Assembly: GCA_021791615.1 (NCBI GenBank)
Contig: JAJYWG010000343.1
Coordinates: 1-29,166, forward strand
Direction of reading: 5' to 3'
Length of the DNA: 29,166 nucleotides
From: Actinomycetes bacterium
Lineage (GTDB): Bacteria; Actinomycetota; Acidimicrobiia; Acidimicrobiales; RAAP-2
Shown: piece after piece, positions 1 through 8,035 of the stretch
Layout of the letters: every line of letters starts with the position of its first letter
How positions within the stretch are numbered: the first letter of the stretch is position 1
Position numbers and translations under genes: made by a program
The notes under the pieces: model-generated
What the model was told of the DNA's origin: nothing
Databases searched by the model: none
The model's input: the letters and a program-made list of their open reading frames with translations, nothing else

Positions 1-4
1 CGAG

Positions 5-40
5 ATGCCGCAATTGAGCCCGGCGATGAACGCCGGGAAC
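5..40 (-). CRISPR. Probable CRISPR repeat (single unit at the window edge)
   Basis: This 36-base segment contains a perfect 7-bp stem (CCCGGCG at 19-25 is not quite the whole arm; arms are CCCGGCG and CGCCGGG around loop ATGAA, about 19-37). Read on the minus strand it starts with GTTCCC, a common way for type I repeats to begin. It lies downstream of the last gene of a type I-G cas operon, where an array is expected. Only one copy is in the window, so repetition cannot be shown, and the repeat boundaries are a guess. The array would extend to the left of base 1. Confidence 0.5.
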
Positions 41-282
41 ACCCCTCGCACTATTCAATCAAATTGACCAGGGCATTTGCCCCCTGGTGCGAGAGGTAGG
101 AGGACCAGAGCACCGTTGGTGTCGCTCTTCAGTTGTCAAGGATCGTTCTCCCTGGTCAGCGTCTTCGAGCGCTGACGCTCCAAGGCGTTGCCACCTCCGC
201 GCTCGCATAGCTTCGCCAGGTACGGCCCGAGGTCTGCCGCGAGTGGAGCATCACACCGCCGCCCCCGAGCAGGCCAAGGTGG
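41..282 (-). other. Gene-free stretch between csb2 and the repeat: candidate CRISPR leader
   Basis: No convincing gene is present here. The part next to the repeat (about 51-67) is AT-rich, which is typical of a leader. Two competing stems share bases: a long-range pair CTCGCAC (45-51) with GTGCGAG (87-93), and an inner hairpin at 67-88 (ACCAGGGC, loop ATTT, GCCC, two bulged C, TGGT). A second hairpin lies at 155-176. On the minus strand a TTGACA box occurs at 139-134, but no good -10 box follows at the right distance. The stretch could equally be the 3' untranslated end of the cas operon. The leader role is inferred from position. Confidence 0.4.
155..176 (-). other. Stem-loop downstream of csb2
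   Basis: A perfect 7-bp inverted repeat (GTCAGCG and CGCTGAC) surrounds an 8-base loop, about 107 bases past the csb2 stop. No U-run follows. It may end the cas transcript or be part of the leader. The sequence alone does not decide. Confidence 0.35.
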
Positions 283-1701
283 TCATGGATCTCGGCGAAA
301 GAGCCCAAGGCCGTAGTGGCTCAGATAGCCGAGCGCCAGGGGTTGCGGAGATGGGAGTGGTTCCGCGAGCTCAAGGTGAACACCAAATGCATGCCGACCG
401 GATCGCTGCCCGCTGCGTTCGAGACGATAGCCAAGCCAGCGCGACTTCGGACCGGCGATCTCCACCGTGGCGGACGGAAGCCCTCTGATTGCGAGCTCTC
501 GGTTCACTTCGCGTGACACGAATTCCTCAAGCTCCTCGTTCTTCTTCCGGTGCCGGTATGGGACAAACGGGGTTTCGCTGGTCCACTCCCTTCCCGGCGA
601 GCAGTACTGGTCGGGCAGCACCTCGAAGGCTCTGCCGAAGCTCGACGCGGCCACCCGAACCGGGCGCACGCCTGTGGTCCGCTTCGCAGCCAACATGTCG
701 ATCGAGAGGATCGCCGAGAGCTCCGCGTTCGTCAACCCTTTCCCGTTCTCCGGAGCCCAGACCACAGCCGAGTCCAGGAGGCGATCACCGTCGGTGTCCA
801 GGAAGAAATAGTGGGCGTGGGCGTGGTCATCCATTCGAGGTTGGCTGTTCTCCCCTGAGACAAAGCCATTCGGCGCTTCAGTAGTGACCGTCCTGCCCGA
901 CAACGTCGCCGAAGGAGCTTCGTGCTGGCTCATTGCTGCCTTTCGCAGCATCGCGGCATAGAGCACGGTGTCACGAACGCCGGGGAGGACCTTCGCCCCG
1001 AGCCTGAGCACGACGGCGTCAGCATGCACACTCCGATACCCTCGACGCGCCGTCTGCACCATCGGCCGAGAATCCTGCGGAAGCACGTACGGAACGAAGT
1101 GGGCTCCCGGCGGCACGACATGTCCGTCCCGGCGCACCCGTGCGGTGGTCGAGAGCAGAGACTGTTCCTGTAGTGGGTGACGGGGTACGAGCACCTTGAC
1201 CGGTGCTTGGGTCAATGTGCCACCATCGTTGGGCGACACCCATCCCTCGCTCGGCACTCCTTCGTTGGCCACCCTCGCTTCACACACCGACTCGGCACGG
1301 CCGAGATACGCCATCTGATCGCAGAGGGTCGACAGTACGGATCGCTGCTCCTCTTCGAAGACTGCAGGCCACCGCACGAAGAGCTCCGCTCCCGGTGTGA
1401 GCGCCGAGAATGGATCGAAAGTCTTGTCGGTACCGTGGGTATGGTCCGGCATGTAGTGGCGGGTGTGGGAGACGGCATGGCGGGGAAGGAGGTAGGAAGG
1501 GGCGTCGGTCAGTGCGCCGAGCACCGCCATGACCTCTTCTTCTGGCAGGTGCGGCGCGCGGCTCCGCCAAGTGGCATAGAGGGCGCGCAGGATGCGCCAA
1601 GGTGATGGAGGCCATTCGACCATCCCTTCGTTCACTTGATGTCCCCACGGCGTCGCGTGGTAGCGACCCAGCGGGAAGCGAAAAGCCAGGATCGTGGTCA
1701 T
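283..1701 (-). CDS. csb2: Csb2: Cas5-Cas6 fusion protein of type I-G CRISPR-Cas
   Basis: The 472-residue product belongs to the Csb2 (GSU0054-type) family. In type I-G systems this protein combines the Cas5 role (holding the 5' end of the crRNA in the effector complex) with the Cas6 role (cutting pre-crRNA at the repeat). The N-terminus, with FRFPLGRYHATPWG and EWPPSPWRILRALYATW, is typical of the family. The C-terminus has a glycine-rich RAMP-type loop in LGYLSHYGLGLF. The chosen ATG overlaps the csb1 stop (ATGA) and has GGAGGA three bases before it. A longer reading frame begins 60 bases upstream but would lie inside csb1. It is the last cas gene before the array, and no separate cas5 or cas6 exists in the window, which fits the fusion. 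The catalytic residue for RNA cutting was not identified. Confidence 0.9.
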   Translation of the reverse strand: MTTILAFRFPLGRYHATPWGHQVNEGMVEWPPSPWRILRALYATWRSRAPHLPEEEVMAVLGALTDAPSYLLPRHAVSHTRHYMPDHTHGTDKTFDPFSALTPGAELFVRWPAVFEEEQRSVLSTLCDQMAYLGRAESVCEARVANEGVPSEGWVSPNDGGTLTQAPVKVLVPRHPLQEQSLLSTTARVRRDGHVVPPGAHFVPYVLPQDSRPMVQTARRGYRSVHADAVVLRLGAKVLPGVRDTVLYAAMLRKAAMSQHEAPSATLSGRTVTTEAPNGFVSGENSQPRMDDHAHAHYFFLDTDGDRLLDSAVVWAPENGKGLTNAELSAILSIDMLAAKRTTGVRPVRVAASSFGRAFEVLPDQYCSPGREWTSETPFVPYRHRKKNEELEEFVSREVNRELAIRGLPSATVEIAGPKSRWLGYRLERSGQRSGRHAFGVHLELAEPLPSPQPLALGYLSHYGLGLFRRDP

Positions 1702-2693
1702 GGCTCCTCCGGAGCGTCGGCGACCTTCTTCGCCGCCTTGGAGTGCTTCGTGCGATCCCACACGACTTCCAAAGCCTGGCCGGAGCCGAGCAAACCCGAC
1801 GACTCGCTGATCAGTGCACCAAGACGCTCCTCCAACGCATCAAGTGGCGGCAAAGCCTCGATAGCGCTGCTTTCGGGCACCGATTCGAGGTCGCATGCCG
1901 TGCGGAGGCGCAACCCGTGGTCCAGCAGTGAGCGGATCTCCCAGCGTGCCAACATCGCGAGGAGCTCGGCGGCGCTGCCGGGAAGCCCATACGAGCTGAT
2001 CTGGTCCAAGTCCAGAACGAACGAGGCCTCGATCTCCCTGGCCACATACTCGGTCCGGTGAAATGGCACCGAGCCATATCCCTCTTTGGCACCTCCAGTG
2101 TCCTTGGTCGAGTGGCGCACCTCGTCGCGCTTCACTCCTCCGGAGATCACCTCTTTGACATCGCGGGCTTCGACGAAGGAGGTGAGCGCCCGCGCAACCT
2201 TGGGCTGACCCGGCCAGACCTTGTCGGACTCGGCGAAGAACACCCCGTGCACAAGGCACATCGGGTCCAGCTCGAACACCGCTCGAGCGATGTCGCGCCC
2301 CACCATCAAGGTGTCGTCGCGCAAGTCCAGCCGCTCTCGAATGACCTCCTTCATGTCGCGCCCTTGAAGCGTCGAGTCCTTGATGAACGCTGACGCCAGG
2401 CGGTGCGCCTCGAGCCGGCTCGACGTCACAAATTCTCCATCGCCGTCGACGACCCTCACGTAGGGCAGGCCAGCTACTACGCGCACCGGGGCCTGCGTCG
2501 TTCGGTCCCATGCCGTCGCCTCGAGGTGGTTGGCCATGGATTGCGCGGATTCGAGCACGAGGCACTGCTCCCATCCGTCGGCCCCGACCGGTCGGTCGAA
2601 CAGTGCCGCTCCGATATCAGGAAATCCAGTCGGTTGGAAACGGCTCCCGGCTACCGGCTGCAGAAGGATCTTGTAGATCTCACGATTGGGCAT
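1698..2693 (-). CDS. csb1: Csb1: Cas7-type backbone protein of type I-G CRISPR-Cas
   Basis: The 331-residue product matches the Csb1 (GSU0053-type) family, the Cas7 subunit that polymerises along the crRNA spacer to form the effector backbone. Family-like segments include the N-terminal YKILLQPVAGSRFQPTGFPD, VRVVAGLPYVRV and TSSRLEAHRLASAF. Two ATGs are adjacent. The second was chosen because GGAGG lies six bases before it, against three for the first. The start overlaps the end of csx17 and the stop overlaps the csb2 start, so the three are almost certainly translated from one message with coupling. The C-terminal 40 residues are charged and Lys/Ala-rich (HSKAAKKVADAPEEP). No defect is visible. 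Confidence 0.9.
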   Translation of the reverse strand: MPNREIYKILLQPVAGSRFQPTGFPDIGAALFDRPVGADGWEQCLVLESAQSMANHLEATAWDRTTQAPVRVVAGLPYVRVVDGDGEFVTSSRLEAHRLASAFIKDSTLQGRDMKEVIRERLDLRDDTLMVGRDIARAVFELDPMCLVHGVFFAESDKVWPGQPKVARALTSFVEARDVKEVISGGVKRDEVRHSTKDTGGAKEGYGSVPFHRTEYVAREIEASFVLDLDQISSYGLPGSAAELLAMLARWEIRSLLDHGLRLRTACDLESVPESSAIEALPPLDALEERLGALISESSGLLGSGQALEVVWDRTKHSKAAKKVADAPEEP

Positions 2694-5016
2694 CATCGAC
2701 CTCCTCGGTCATCGGTTGGTGGTTCCTCTTCGACAATTCGTCCGGTGGGCACACGCGTCGGAGCAAGAGGCGTCCGTCCGCAGCGGCCATTGGGACCAGG
2801 AGTGCCGCGCCGAGCCGGACCGCTTCACCGGGCAAAGCACGGACATCTCCAGATCGGAGAACTGGGTCGTGACCGGCAATTCTCAATCGGGCCAGGGCGC
2901 GGTTCACCACGACGTCAGCTCGTCCGCTGGACAGAAGGATCGGCCACTCGGGCTCGGGTACGAGCGTCCATGAGGGACCATCCTCCTCTTCTCCGATCGA
3001 AGCTGCCGATCGTCTGGATCTGAGCGGCTGACTGACGAAAAACGGCGCAGTGACGGCCAACGACGGTGGGATGAGGCCGTCGTCTGTCTCCTTGCCGCCG
3101 GGCTCGAGCAGTGGCGACTCTCGCCAATCCAACAGCATGCACCCCATCAATAGGTCTGAGAGCAACTGCTCGTCGATCGCTCCCCTGGTCAACGCCGAGA
3201 TATCGGAGAGTGCACAGGGGGTGCTCGTGGAAAAGCGGGTCGGAAGCCCGGCGCTCGACTGCCTCCCGCGCTCGCTCCCTCCACCCTCTTCCCCGGACTG
3301 CCGTTTCTTGGCGGCAAGCAGGTCGACAGCCCGTCGGGCATGCACTTCGGCCAGGAGGGCGACGATCGGCAAGGAGCCGAGCCCCTCGACGAGTGCGGTG
3401 TCGCTCCATTGCAGGTCGCCGGAATCCTGACGAGAGACAGGGCACAGCATCTCTCGCAAGGTGCCAGGTACCCCGGACGCTGCGCCGCGCGAACTGCCGG
3501 GCACGACGGAGCCGGGTCCGGGCAGATCACGACAGGACGCCAGCGCAGCCGCCAGTCTGAGCTCCCTCGTCCGACCGGCGGCCGAGAGGTCCTCGGCGAG
3601 GGATCGCAGCCAGCGACGGGCCGAAAGCCCCGAGACCGGGCGAATGTCCGCTCTGGCGCGTAACGTCCGCGCACGAGCGACCAACTGCTCCAGCAGCGCC
3701 GTCTCGACCAGTACTCGCGCCAGGGAGCCAGGGCTCCGGCGAATGCCGGGGAGGGTCACCGCGTATGCCGCTTGGTCGACACGGCGCAACGCCCGACTGA
3801 TCCCGAGGGGCACGTCTTTTGCATCGCGGACCCGGTTCAGCCACCCGTCCAGTTCGGCGAGGGGCAGGACCCGTTGTGAGGCACCTGCCCCGACTTCCAC
3901 ACGGCCAGCAGCGATTGCCACGCTGGACTGACCAAAACGCTCGACCACCACCTGCCGGGAGAATGCGCCGATCCCCCGGTCGACACCCAGCGTCGACGCA
4001 GCCTTGGCGAAGTCGAGCCCGGTGCGCGCGTGTCGACCCCTCCAGTCGATGCGACCTTCAGACATGAGACGGCGGAGCTCGCGAAGCGAGACCGCGTTCT
4101 GCCACAGTGGGAGCCAGATCTCCCCCTTCATCGGCTCCTCGCTCGATGCCGAGTCGTAGCCCACGGCTGCCTCGCCCGCGGTGAACGGCGCGGCCGCTCG
4201 CCCTCTATTCCCAATCCCCAGGCGACGTGCAGCTCCAGAGGCGAACAGCAGCGACCCTTCGATCATCAGGACGTAATCCCATGGATTGAGCACTTCGGTG
4301 CCGCTCCCCAACGACGAGGAGTTGGTCCCACCGGCTGCGCCTGGATCGAACTGCCCTGGAGACTTCTTAATCCCTGCGCTTTTCCCGAGATCCCACAGTG
4401 CGTCCTGCAGCCATTCACGGGATCGAGCCATGGCCTTCGCCGGATCTTTCACCTTGGTCCCGAGGGCAAGGACGTCGAGCAGCCGTTGGTGGAAATTTCG
4501 TGAGAGCTCAAGCCGTCCGACATTCCCGCCGGTGCCGAGCAGAGGTGGGAACGCTTGAGCGTCGGGAGTGAGCACGACCGCAGCGTCGATCCAAGCCACG
4601 CACTCGTCGGGCAGGCGCGAACGGCACGACCGGATCACTGCAGTCTTGTCCCATCCTTTCTCGGCTGCCTCCGCCAATATCTGCCGGGCGACTCCAATGG
4701 CACCGCGGTACGGTGCCAGGCGATCTTCCTGAGACGACTCGATGACTTGGAGCTCTCCTGCTCCTTCCGGACCAAAGCCGCTGCTCTTGTTCCAAGGGCT
4801 CACGATCGGCGTCGGGCGGTACGAGGAGAGGAAGAAATCCTCGAGGTCGCCCTCGGTGAGACAGCACTGCAGCACGAGCCCGCCGGTTCCCCAGGAAGCG
4901 AGCGCGTCCGGATCACGCTGCTCCGCGACCAAGCGGAACGTCCCCAAAGCCTTCAGGTACGAGCCTAAAGGTTCAGGACTGGTTCCAGACAGAACGAGGA
5001 GATGCGTGCCTGTCAT
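2680..5016 (-). CDS. csx17: Csx17: Cas8-type large subunit of type I-G CRISPR-Cas
   Basis: This is a 778-residue protein whose N-terminus carries the Csx17 hallmark: LSGTSPEPLGSYLKALGTFR followed by LVAEQRDPDALASW. Csx17 is the Cas8 counterpart of type I-G, the large effector subunit expected to take part in PAM reading and Cas3 recruitment. The length fits the family. Start choice: the ATG at 5016 overlaps the cas3 stop as ATGA and has GGGAGGAT just upstream. An in-frame extension of 56 residues lies within cas3 and was discarded. Weaker family features follow, such as LLGTGGNVGRLELSRNFHQRL and a basic central region. A low-complexity Gly/Ser/Arg linker occurs near residues 590-600. No zinc-finger motif was recognised. 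The product is inferred from its N-terminus, size and operon place. Confidence 0.87.
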   Translation of the reverse strand: MTGTHLLVLSGTSPEPLGSYLKALGTFRLVAEQRDPDALASWGTGGLVLQCCLTEGDLEDFFLSSYRPTPIVSPWNKSSGFGPEGAGELQVIESSQEDRLAPYRGAIGVARQILAEAAEKGWDKTAVIRSCRSRLPDECVAWIDAAVVLTPDAQAFPPLLGTGGNVGRLELSRNFHQRLLDVLALGTKVKDPAKAMARSREWLQDALWDLGKSAGIKKSPGQFDPGAAGGTNSSSLGSGTEVLNPWDYVLMIEGSLLFASGAARRLGIGNRGRAAAPFTAGEAAVGYDSASSEEPMKGEIWLPLWQNAVSLRELRRLMSEGRIDWRGRHARTGLDFAKAASTLGVDRGIGAFSRQVVVERFGQSSVAIAAGRVEVGAGASQRVLPLAELDGWLNRVRDAKDVPLGISRALRRVDQAAYAVTLPGIRRSPGSLARVLVETALLEQLVARARTLRARADIRPVSGLSARRWLRSLAEDLSAAGRTRELRLAAALASCRDLPGPGSVVPGSSRGAASGVPGTLREMLCPVSRQDSGDLQWSDTALVEGLGSLPIVALLAEVHARRAVDLLAAKKRQSGEEGGGSERGRQSSAGLPTRFSTSTPCALSDISALTRGAIDEQLLSDLLMGCMLLDWRESPLLEPGGKETDDGLIPPSLAVTAPFFVSQPLRSRRSAASIGEEEDGPSWTLVPEPEWPILLSSGRADVVVNRALARLRIAGHDPVLRSGDVRALPGEAVRLGAALLVPMAAADGRLLLRRVCPPDELSKRNHQPMTEEVDDAQS

Positions 5017-7532
5017 CGCGATCCTCCCACCGGGCTCACCAAAGGCTGGAGGCTGGGCAGTGTCGACAAGCTCGCTTCGCTCCCTGCACTGGCGCGCCAA
5101 TCCGCCACCCTGACGAGTGCCTCGAGAAAACCGAGCTTGAACGGCCCAAGCTCGTCCAGGAGACGCAATGATCGCTCCGACCACGACATCCGGCCAGTGT
5201 CAGGGTCCCGACCCATGCGGACGACGTCGAGCGAGAGCATCGCCGGAGGACATTGGCCGCCGGGCACCTCGAGCGCGGGTAGTCGGTCACCATCCTCGAC
5301 GCCGAGGATGTAGCGATCATCATCGAGCTTCTGGACGGAGCGGATCCCCAGCCGTACTCGCCCGTGGTGAGCGGCCACGAGATACACGACGAGGTCAGAG
5401 CGCTCGACGCCACGCAGCAGCACGTCGGCTTCACCCAGGAGCGCAAGAGCAGACGCAAGCTCGTGCCTGAAGGCCGGGCGCTCATGGACGAGCCTCTTGG
5501 TCGATCCCGATTTCGCCCATGGGATACCGAGCACGCGTTGCTCCCGGTCCTCTTCGTCGGCACAATTCACCATCGAACTCTGGAAGACAGGGTGTGCTTT
5601 GCCCAGGTCGTGCAGGCGACCCGCGATCGCCGCCGCTTCGATGCAAGGGGCGTCCAGCCCGGTGAGATCCAATTCCGCGCTCAGCAGCCGTACCTCACGT
5701 TCGACGTCCTCGAGATGCTGTCGCAACGGCACCCAAACCCGGCCGAGGCTCCGTATATCGGAGCCGTACTCTTCCTCGCAGTGGTCGACTGTCGGACTCG
5801 CAGTATCTGGAACTGTCACCGTTGTGACCCGGGTGCGGATCGACGGTGTCCACCCGATCGCCTCGTCATACCCACCGGCAGTGCTCGGAAGGACGATGAC
5901 CTCACCGGGTCGAAGTCGCTCTCCGCCCGAGATCCGTCTCCAAGCCCCGCGCCGAGAGGTCACGGCGAGCGTGTCGACGCGCCACCCGTGCTCGACAAGG
6001 AACCCGAGATTGCTCTTGGTGAGGGGCACCCGGCAGAGGCTCGCAGGAGGTGGCGCGACCGTCGGGCTCCCCCCGGCTTCGAGGTCTGCCCACCCGACGT
6101 AGATGTCGCGTTCGTCTCCATCACGAATGAACGGACCGACGTCCACGTCGTTTCCGGAAAGGTCGGCCACCGTGTCGAACAGATCCAGCAAGTCGGAACG
6201 ACGAAGCACCGGCTGCTCCGGCTGGGACACGTCGACGTCCATCGACGCGAGCTCCTCCGTCGTGACCTCCCGTCCCTCGAGCCCGCGGAGCGCAACCTCA
6301 GCGGCCGCGACGTCGTCTGCCGGATATGGCGCGACGCGGTCGGCCTCGACCGAGACCCACGCCAGGACGGCGTCGGAGGCCAACCCGTCGCGGTTGCAGC
6401 GTCCGGTACGCTGGACGATCGACGGCCAAGGCGCAGCTTCGGTCAGCAGCGTGGCTGCAGAGATGTCAAGACCGGCTTCGACGACCTGGGTGGCAACCAC
6501 GATCCGGCCCACTCCATCGTCGGAGCTTTGATCCGATCCAGCCCCCGGAGCGTTCGGTGCGCTTGGCACGCTCGGTGCGAACAGGAGGGCCGTCAGCCGG
6601 TCTCGATCGAGCGGGCGGAACTGGCCGTGGACCAGGTGGCAGGGAATGGTGCTCCCGATCTTCGTCAGTGCTTGGTAGACCGCTTGGGCCGTCTTGACCT
6701 GGTTCACCACGACCAAGGTGAGCGTCCCCGGTCGGTGGAGCTCCAGCGCGGCATTTGCCAGTGATTGCTCACGGCCCTTCTTCTCCGCTGAGACCTCATG
6801 GACCCGGCGGGACGCTCTGAGCCGTCGGCTCAGCCGGCTGTCGTTGCGGTCGTCGTCGCCGAGCACGAGCTCGGCATCCCGATCTCCCGGAAACGGGCTG
6901 TCGACCGTCGAGAGCGAACGGCGGTCGACGGTTGCCGACATCCACGTGCTCCCAGTTGCTCCTACCGTGCCGAAACGATCTCTCATCGCCTGGAGCTGAC
7001 GACTGGTCGCGAGAGCGGGACCGAGAAGCTGGGTCTCATCGAACACCCAGTGCGCCCCCGAGTTCAGGAGACCGAAGTCAATCGGCCACGAGAAGCGCGA
7101 CGTGCCATACCCGCGATTGAGTGCGCGACTCAATAGCACGTCGATGGTCCCGATGATGACGGCGTCGCGGTCTGGGTTCACGCGCCAATGGCGTTCTGCC
7201 TCATGTCGACCACCCATCGCGACATGTACGAGCACATCATCAGCATGGGGGGCGAGCGCCGTGAGCCACGCTCCCACCACATGCTCTGCCTGCTCGGTGA
7301 GCGAACGCATCGGCTCGCAGACGACAAGCCAATGCGGCGTCGCAGCGCGTACATCCGGGTCTGGGTGGAACCTCCGCCGCCAGAGCCACGCGAGCACTAC
7401 CGCCGCGGTCTTGCCCGCGCCGGTCTCGACGCTCAACACATCGGGCAGGCCTTGCTCGGCAATCCGAATTTGATATGGGTAAGGCCGAAACCCAGTCGCC
7501 GCCTCGACCAACTCCGCAAATGTCTTGAACAT
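5013..7532 (-). CDS. cas3: Cas3 helicase-nuclease with C-terminal HD domain (type I-G)
   Basis: This 839-residue enzyme unwinds and cuts target DNA after the crRNA complex binds. Superfamily 2 helicase motifs are clear: Walker A ETGAGKT at 36-42, motif II DETQ at 165-168, motif III MSAT near 198-201, and motifs V/VI in VATQVVEAGLDIS and QRTGRCNRDG (about 347-383). The HD nuclease sits at the C-terminus: H606, H641-D642 in LHDLGKAHP, H690, H722-H723 in AAHHG and D811 in VADWRAS. HD-last order is characteristic of type I-G and opposite to most Cas3 proteins. The start was moved 25 codons inside the longest frame because GAGGAG lies 6 bases before this ATG. It is the first gene of the interference operon, preceded by a strong promoter. 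All key residues appear intact. Confidence 0.93.
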   Translation of the reverse strand: MFKTFAELVEAATGFRPYPYQIRIAEQGLPDVLSVETGAGKTAAVVLAWLWRRRFHPDPDVRAATPHWLVVCEPMRSLTEQAEHVVGAWLTALAPHADDVLVHVAMGGRHEAERHWRVNPDRDAVIIGTIDVLLSRALNRGYGTSRFSWPIDFGLLNSGAHWVFDETQLLGPALATSRQLQAMRDRFGTVGATGSTWMSATVDRRSLSTVDSPFPGDRDAELVLGDDDRNDSRLSRRLRASRRVHEVSAEKKGREQSLANAALELHRPGTLTLVVVNQVKTAQAVYQALTKIGSTIPCHLVHGQFRPLDRDRLTALLFAPSVPSAPNAPGAGSDQSSDDGVGRIVVATQVVEAGLDISAATLLTEAAPWPSIVQRTGRCNRDGLASDAVLAWVSVEADRVAPYPADDVAAAEVALRGLEGREVTTEELASMDVDVSQPEQPVLRRSDLLDLFDTVADLSGNDVDVGPFIRDGDERDIYVGWADLEAGGSPTVAPPPASLCRVPLTKSNLGFLVEHGWRVDTLAVTSRRGAWRRISGGERLRPGEVIVLPSTAGGYDEAIGWTPSIRTRVTTVTVPDTASPTVDHCEEEYGSDIRSLGRVWVPLRQHLEDVEREVRLLSAELDLTGLDAPCIEAAAIAGRLHDLGKAHPVFQSSMVNCADEEDREQRVLGIPWAKSGSTKRLVHERPAFRHELASALALLGEADVLLRGVERSDLVVYLVAAHHGRVRLGIRSVQKLDDDRYILGVEDGDRLPALEVPGGQCPPAMLSLDVVRMGRDPDTGRMSWSERSLRLLDELGPFKLGFLEALVRVADWRASAGSEASLSTLPSLQPLVSPVGGSR

Positions 7533-7640
7533 CTGGCTCTCCTCGTGCGCGGCGTCAATCAGACCAGGTGGATGTGACACGTTGCTCCGACGCACCACAA
7601 AGCTCAAACAGCCGCAAAGGAGCCACCTGGTTTGTGTTTA

Positions 7641-7669
7641 AGTTTAGTAGTAGTCTCCGGTCTTGTCAA
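7641..7669 (-). promoter_or_regulatory. Sigma70-type promoter of the cas3-csx17-csb1-csb2 operon
   Basis: On the minus strand, TTGACA (7669-7664) is followed by exactly 17 bases and TAAACT (7646-7641). This is a perfect -35 box and a 4-of-6 -10 box at the ideal spacing, within a locally AT-rich patch. Transcription would start near 7634, giving a roughly 100-base leader before the cas3 ATG. The cas2 stop lies about 55 bases upstream of it. Confidence 0.75.
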
Positions 7670-7722
7670 GATCGAGATCCCCTGTGCGCTGAGGATCTCC
7701 TTGCGGCCACGTTCCGGCCGGA

Positions 7723-8022
7723 TCACACGATCCTCGCTTCCCCGCCTTCGACGGCCGTGGGGACGGCCACGCCGAGGCATTCGAAGCGATCAGCCGCTTG
7801 CCCGGCCTCACCAAGGTCGACGAGGACCACGCTGTCGAGAGCGTGGTCGACGGTCTCCCCTACTGCCCAGCAGAACGTGATCTTCTCGGACTTGGTGAGA
7901 TCACAGACGAATACCGAGTACTGCACCGGGTACCCGTTCGCCTTGAGCAACCTGTGGACAGCCCGCAGCCGCTTGGGATCGCGGATGTCGTAGGCCACGA
8001 GGTATCTGCGCCGCAGAGCCAC
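7723..8022 (-). CDS. cas2: Cas2 adaptation endoribonuclease-fold protein
   Basis: This is a 99-residue Cas2 protein. The N-terminal RYLVAYDIRDPKRLRAVH contains the conserved Asp (D12) of the ferredoxin-fold family, followed by the usual GYPVQYSVFVCDL strand. Cas2 forms the Cas1-Cas2 integrase with the Cas1 part of the upstream fusion and inserts new spacers into the array. The GTG start has GGAGAGG five bases before it and lies 13 bases after the cas4-cas1 stop, so the two are co-transcribed. A 190-base gap with its own promoter separates cas2 from cas3. The adaptation and interference genes can therefore be expressed separately. Confidence 0.93.
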   Translation of the reverse strand: MALRRRYLVAYDIRDPKRLRAVHRLLKANGYPVQYSVFVCDLTKSEKITFCWAVGETVDHALDSVVLVDLGEAGQAADRFECLGVAVPTAVEGGEARIV

Positions 8023-8035
8023 CGCCTCTCCAATC

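Noticed and set aside
62..88. Second CRISPR repeat
   Set aside because: Only the AATTGA-plus-stem layout is shared with the unit at 5-40. Stem bases differ and the 50-base period is too short for a normal repeat-spacer unit. Kept only as a finding on a repeat-like element.
5364..6764. 466-codon plus-strand open frame
   Set aside because: Antisense to cas3, whose motifs are intact. Arg/Pro/His-rich shadow typical of GC-rich DNA, no ribosome site.
7533..7607. Upstream 25-codon extension of Cas3
   Set aside because: It starts with TTG without a ribosome site, while the internal ATG has GAGGAG at ideal spacing and matches the usual N-terminus.
7681..7722. GGCC-rich hairpin near the cas2 stop as another CRISPR repeat
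   Set aside because: No similarity to the repeat at the left edge. It is more likely the untranslated end of cas2.
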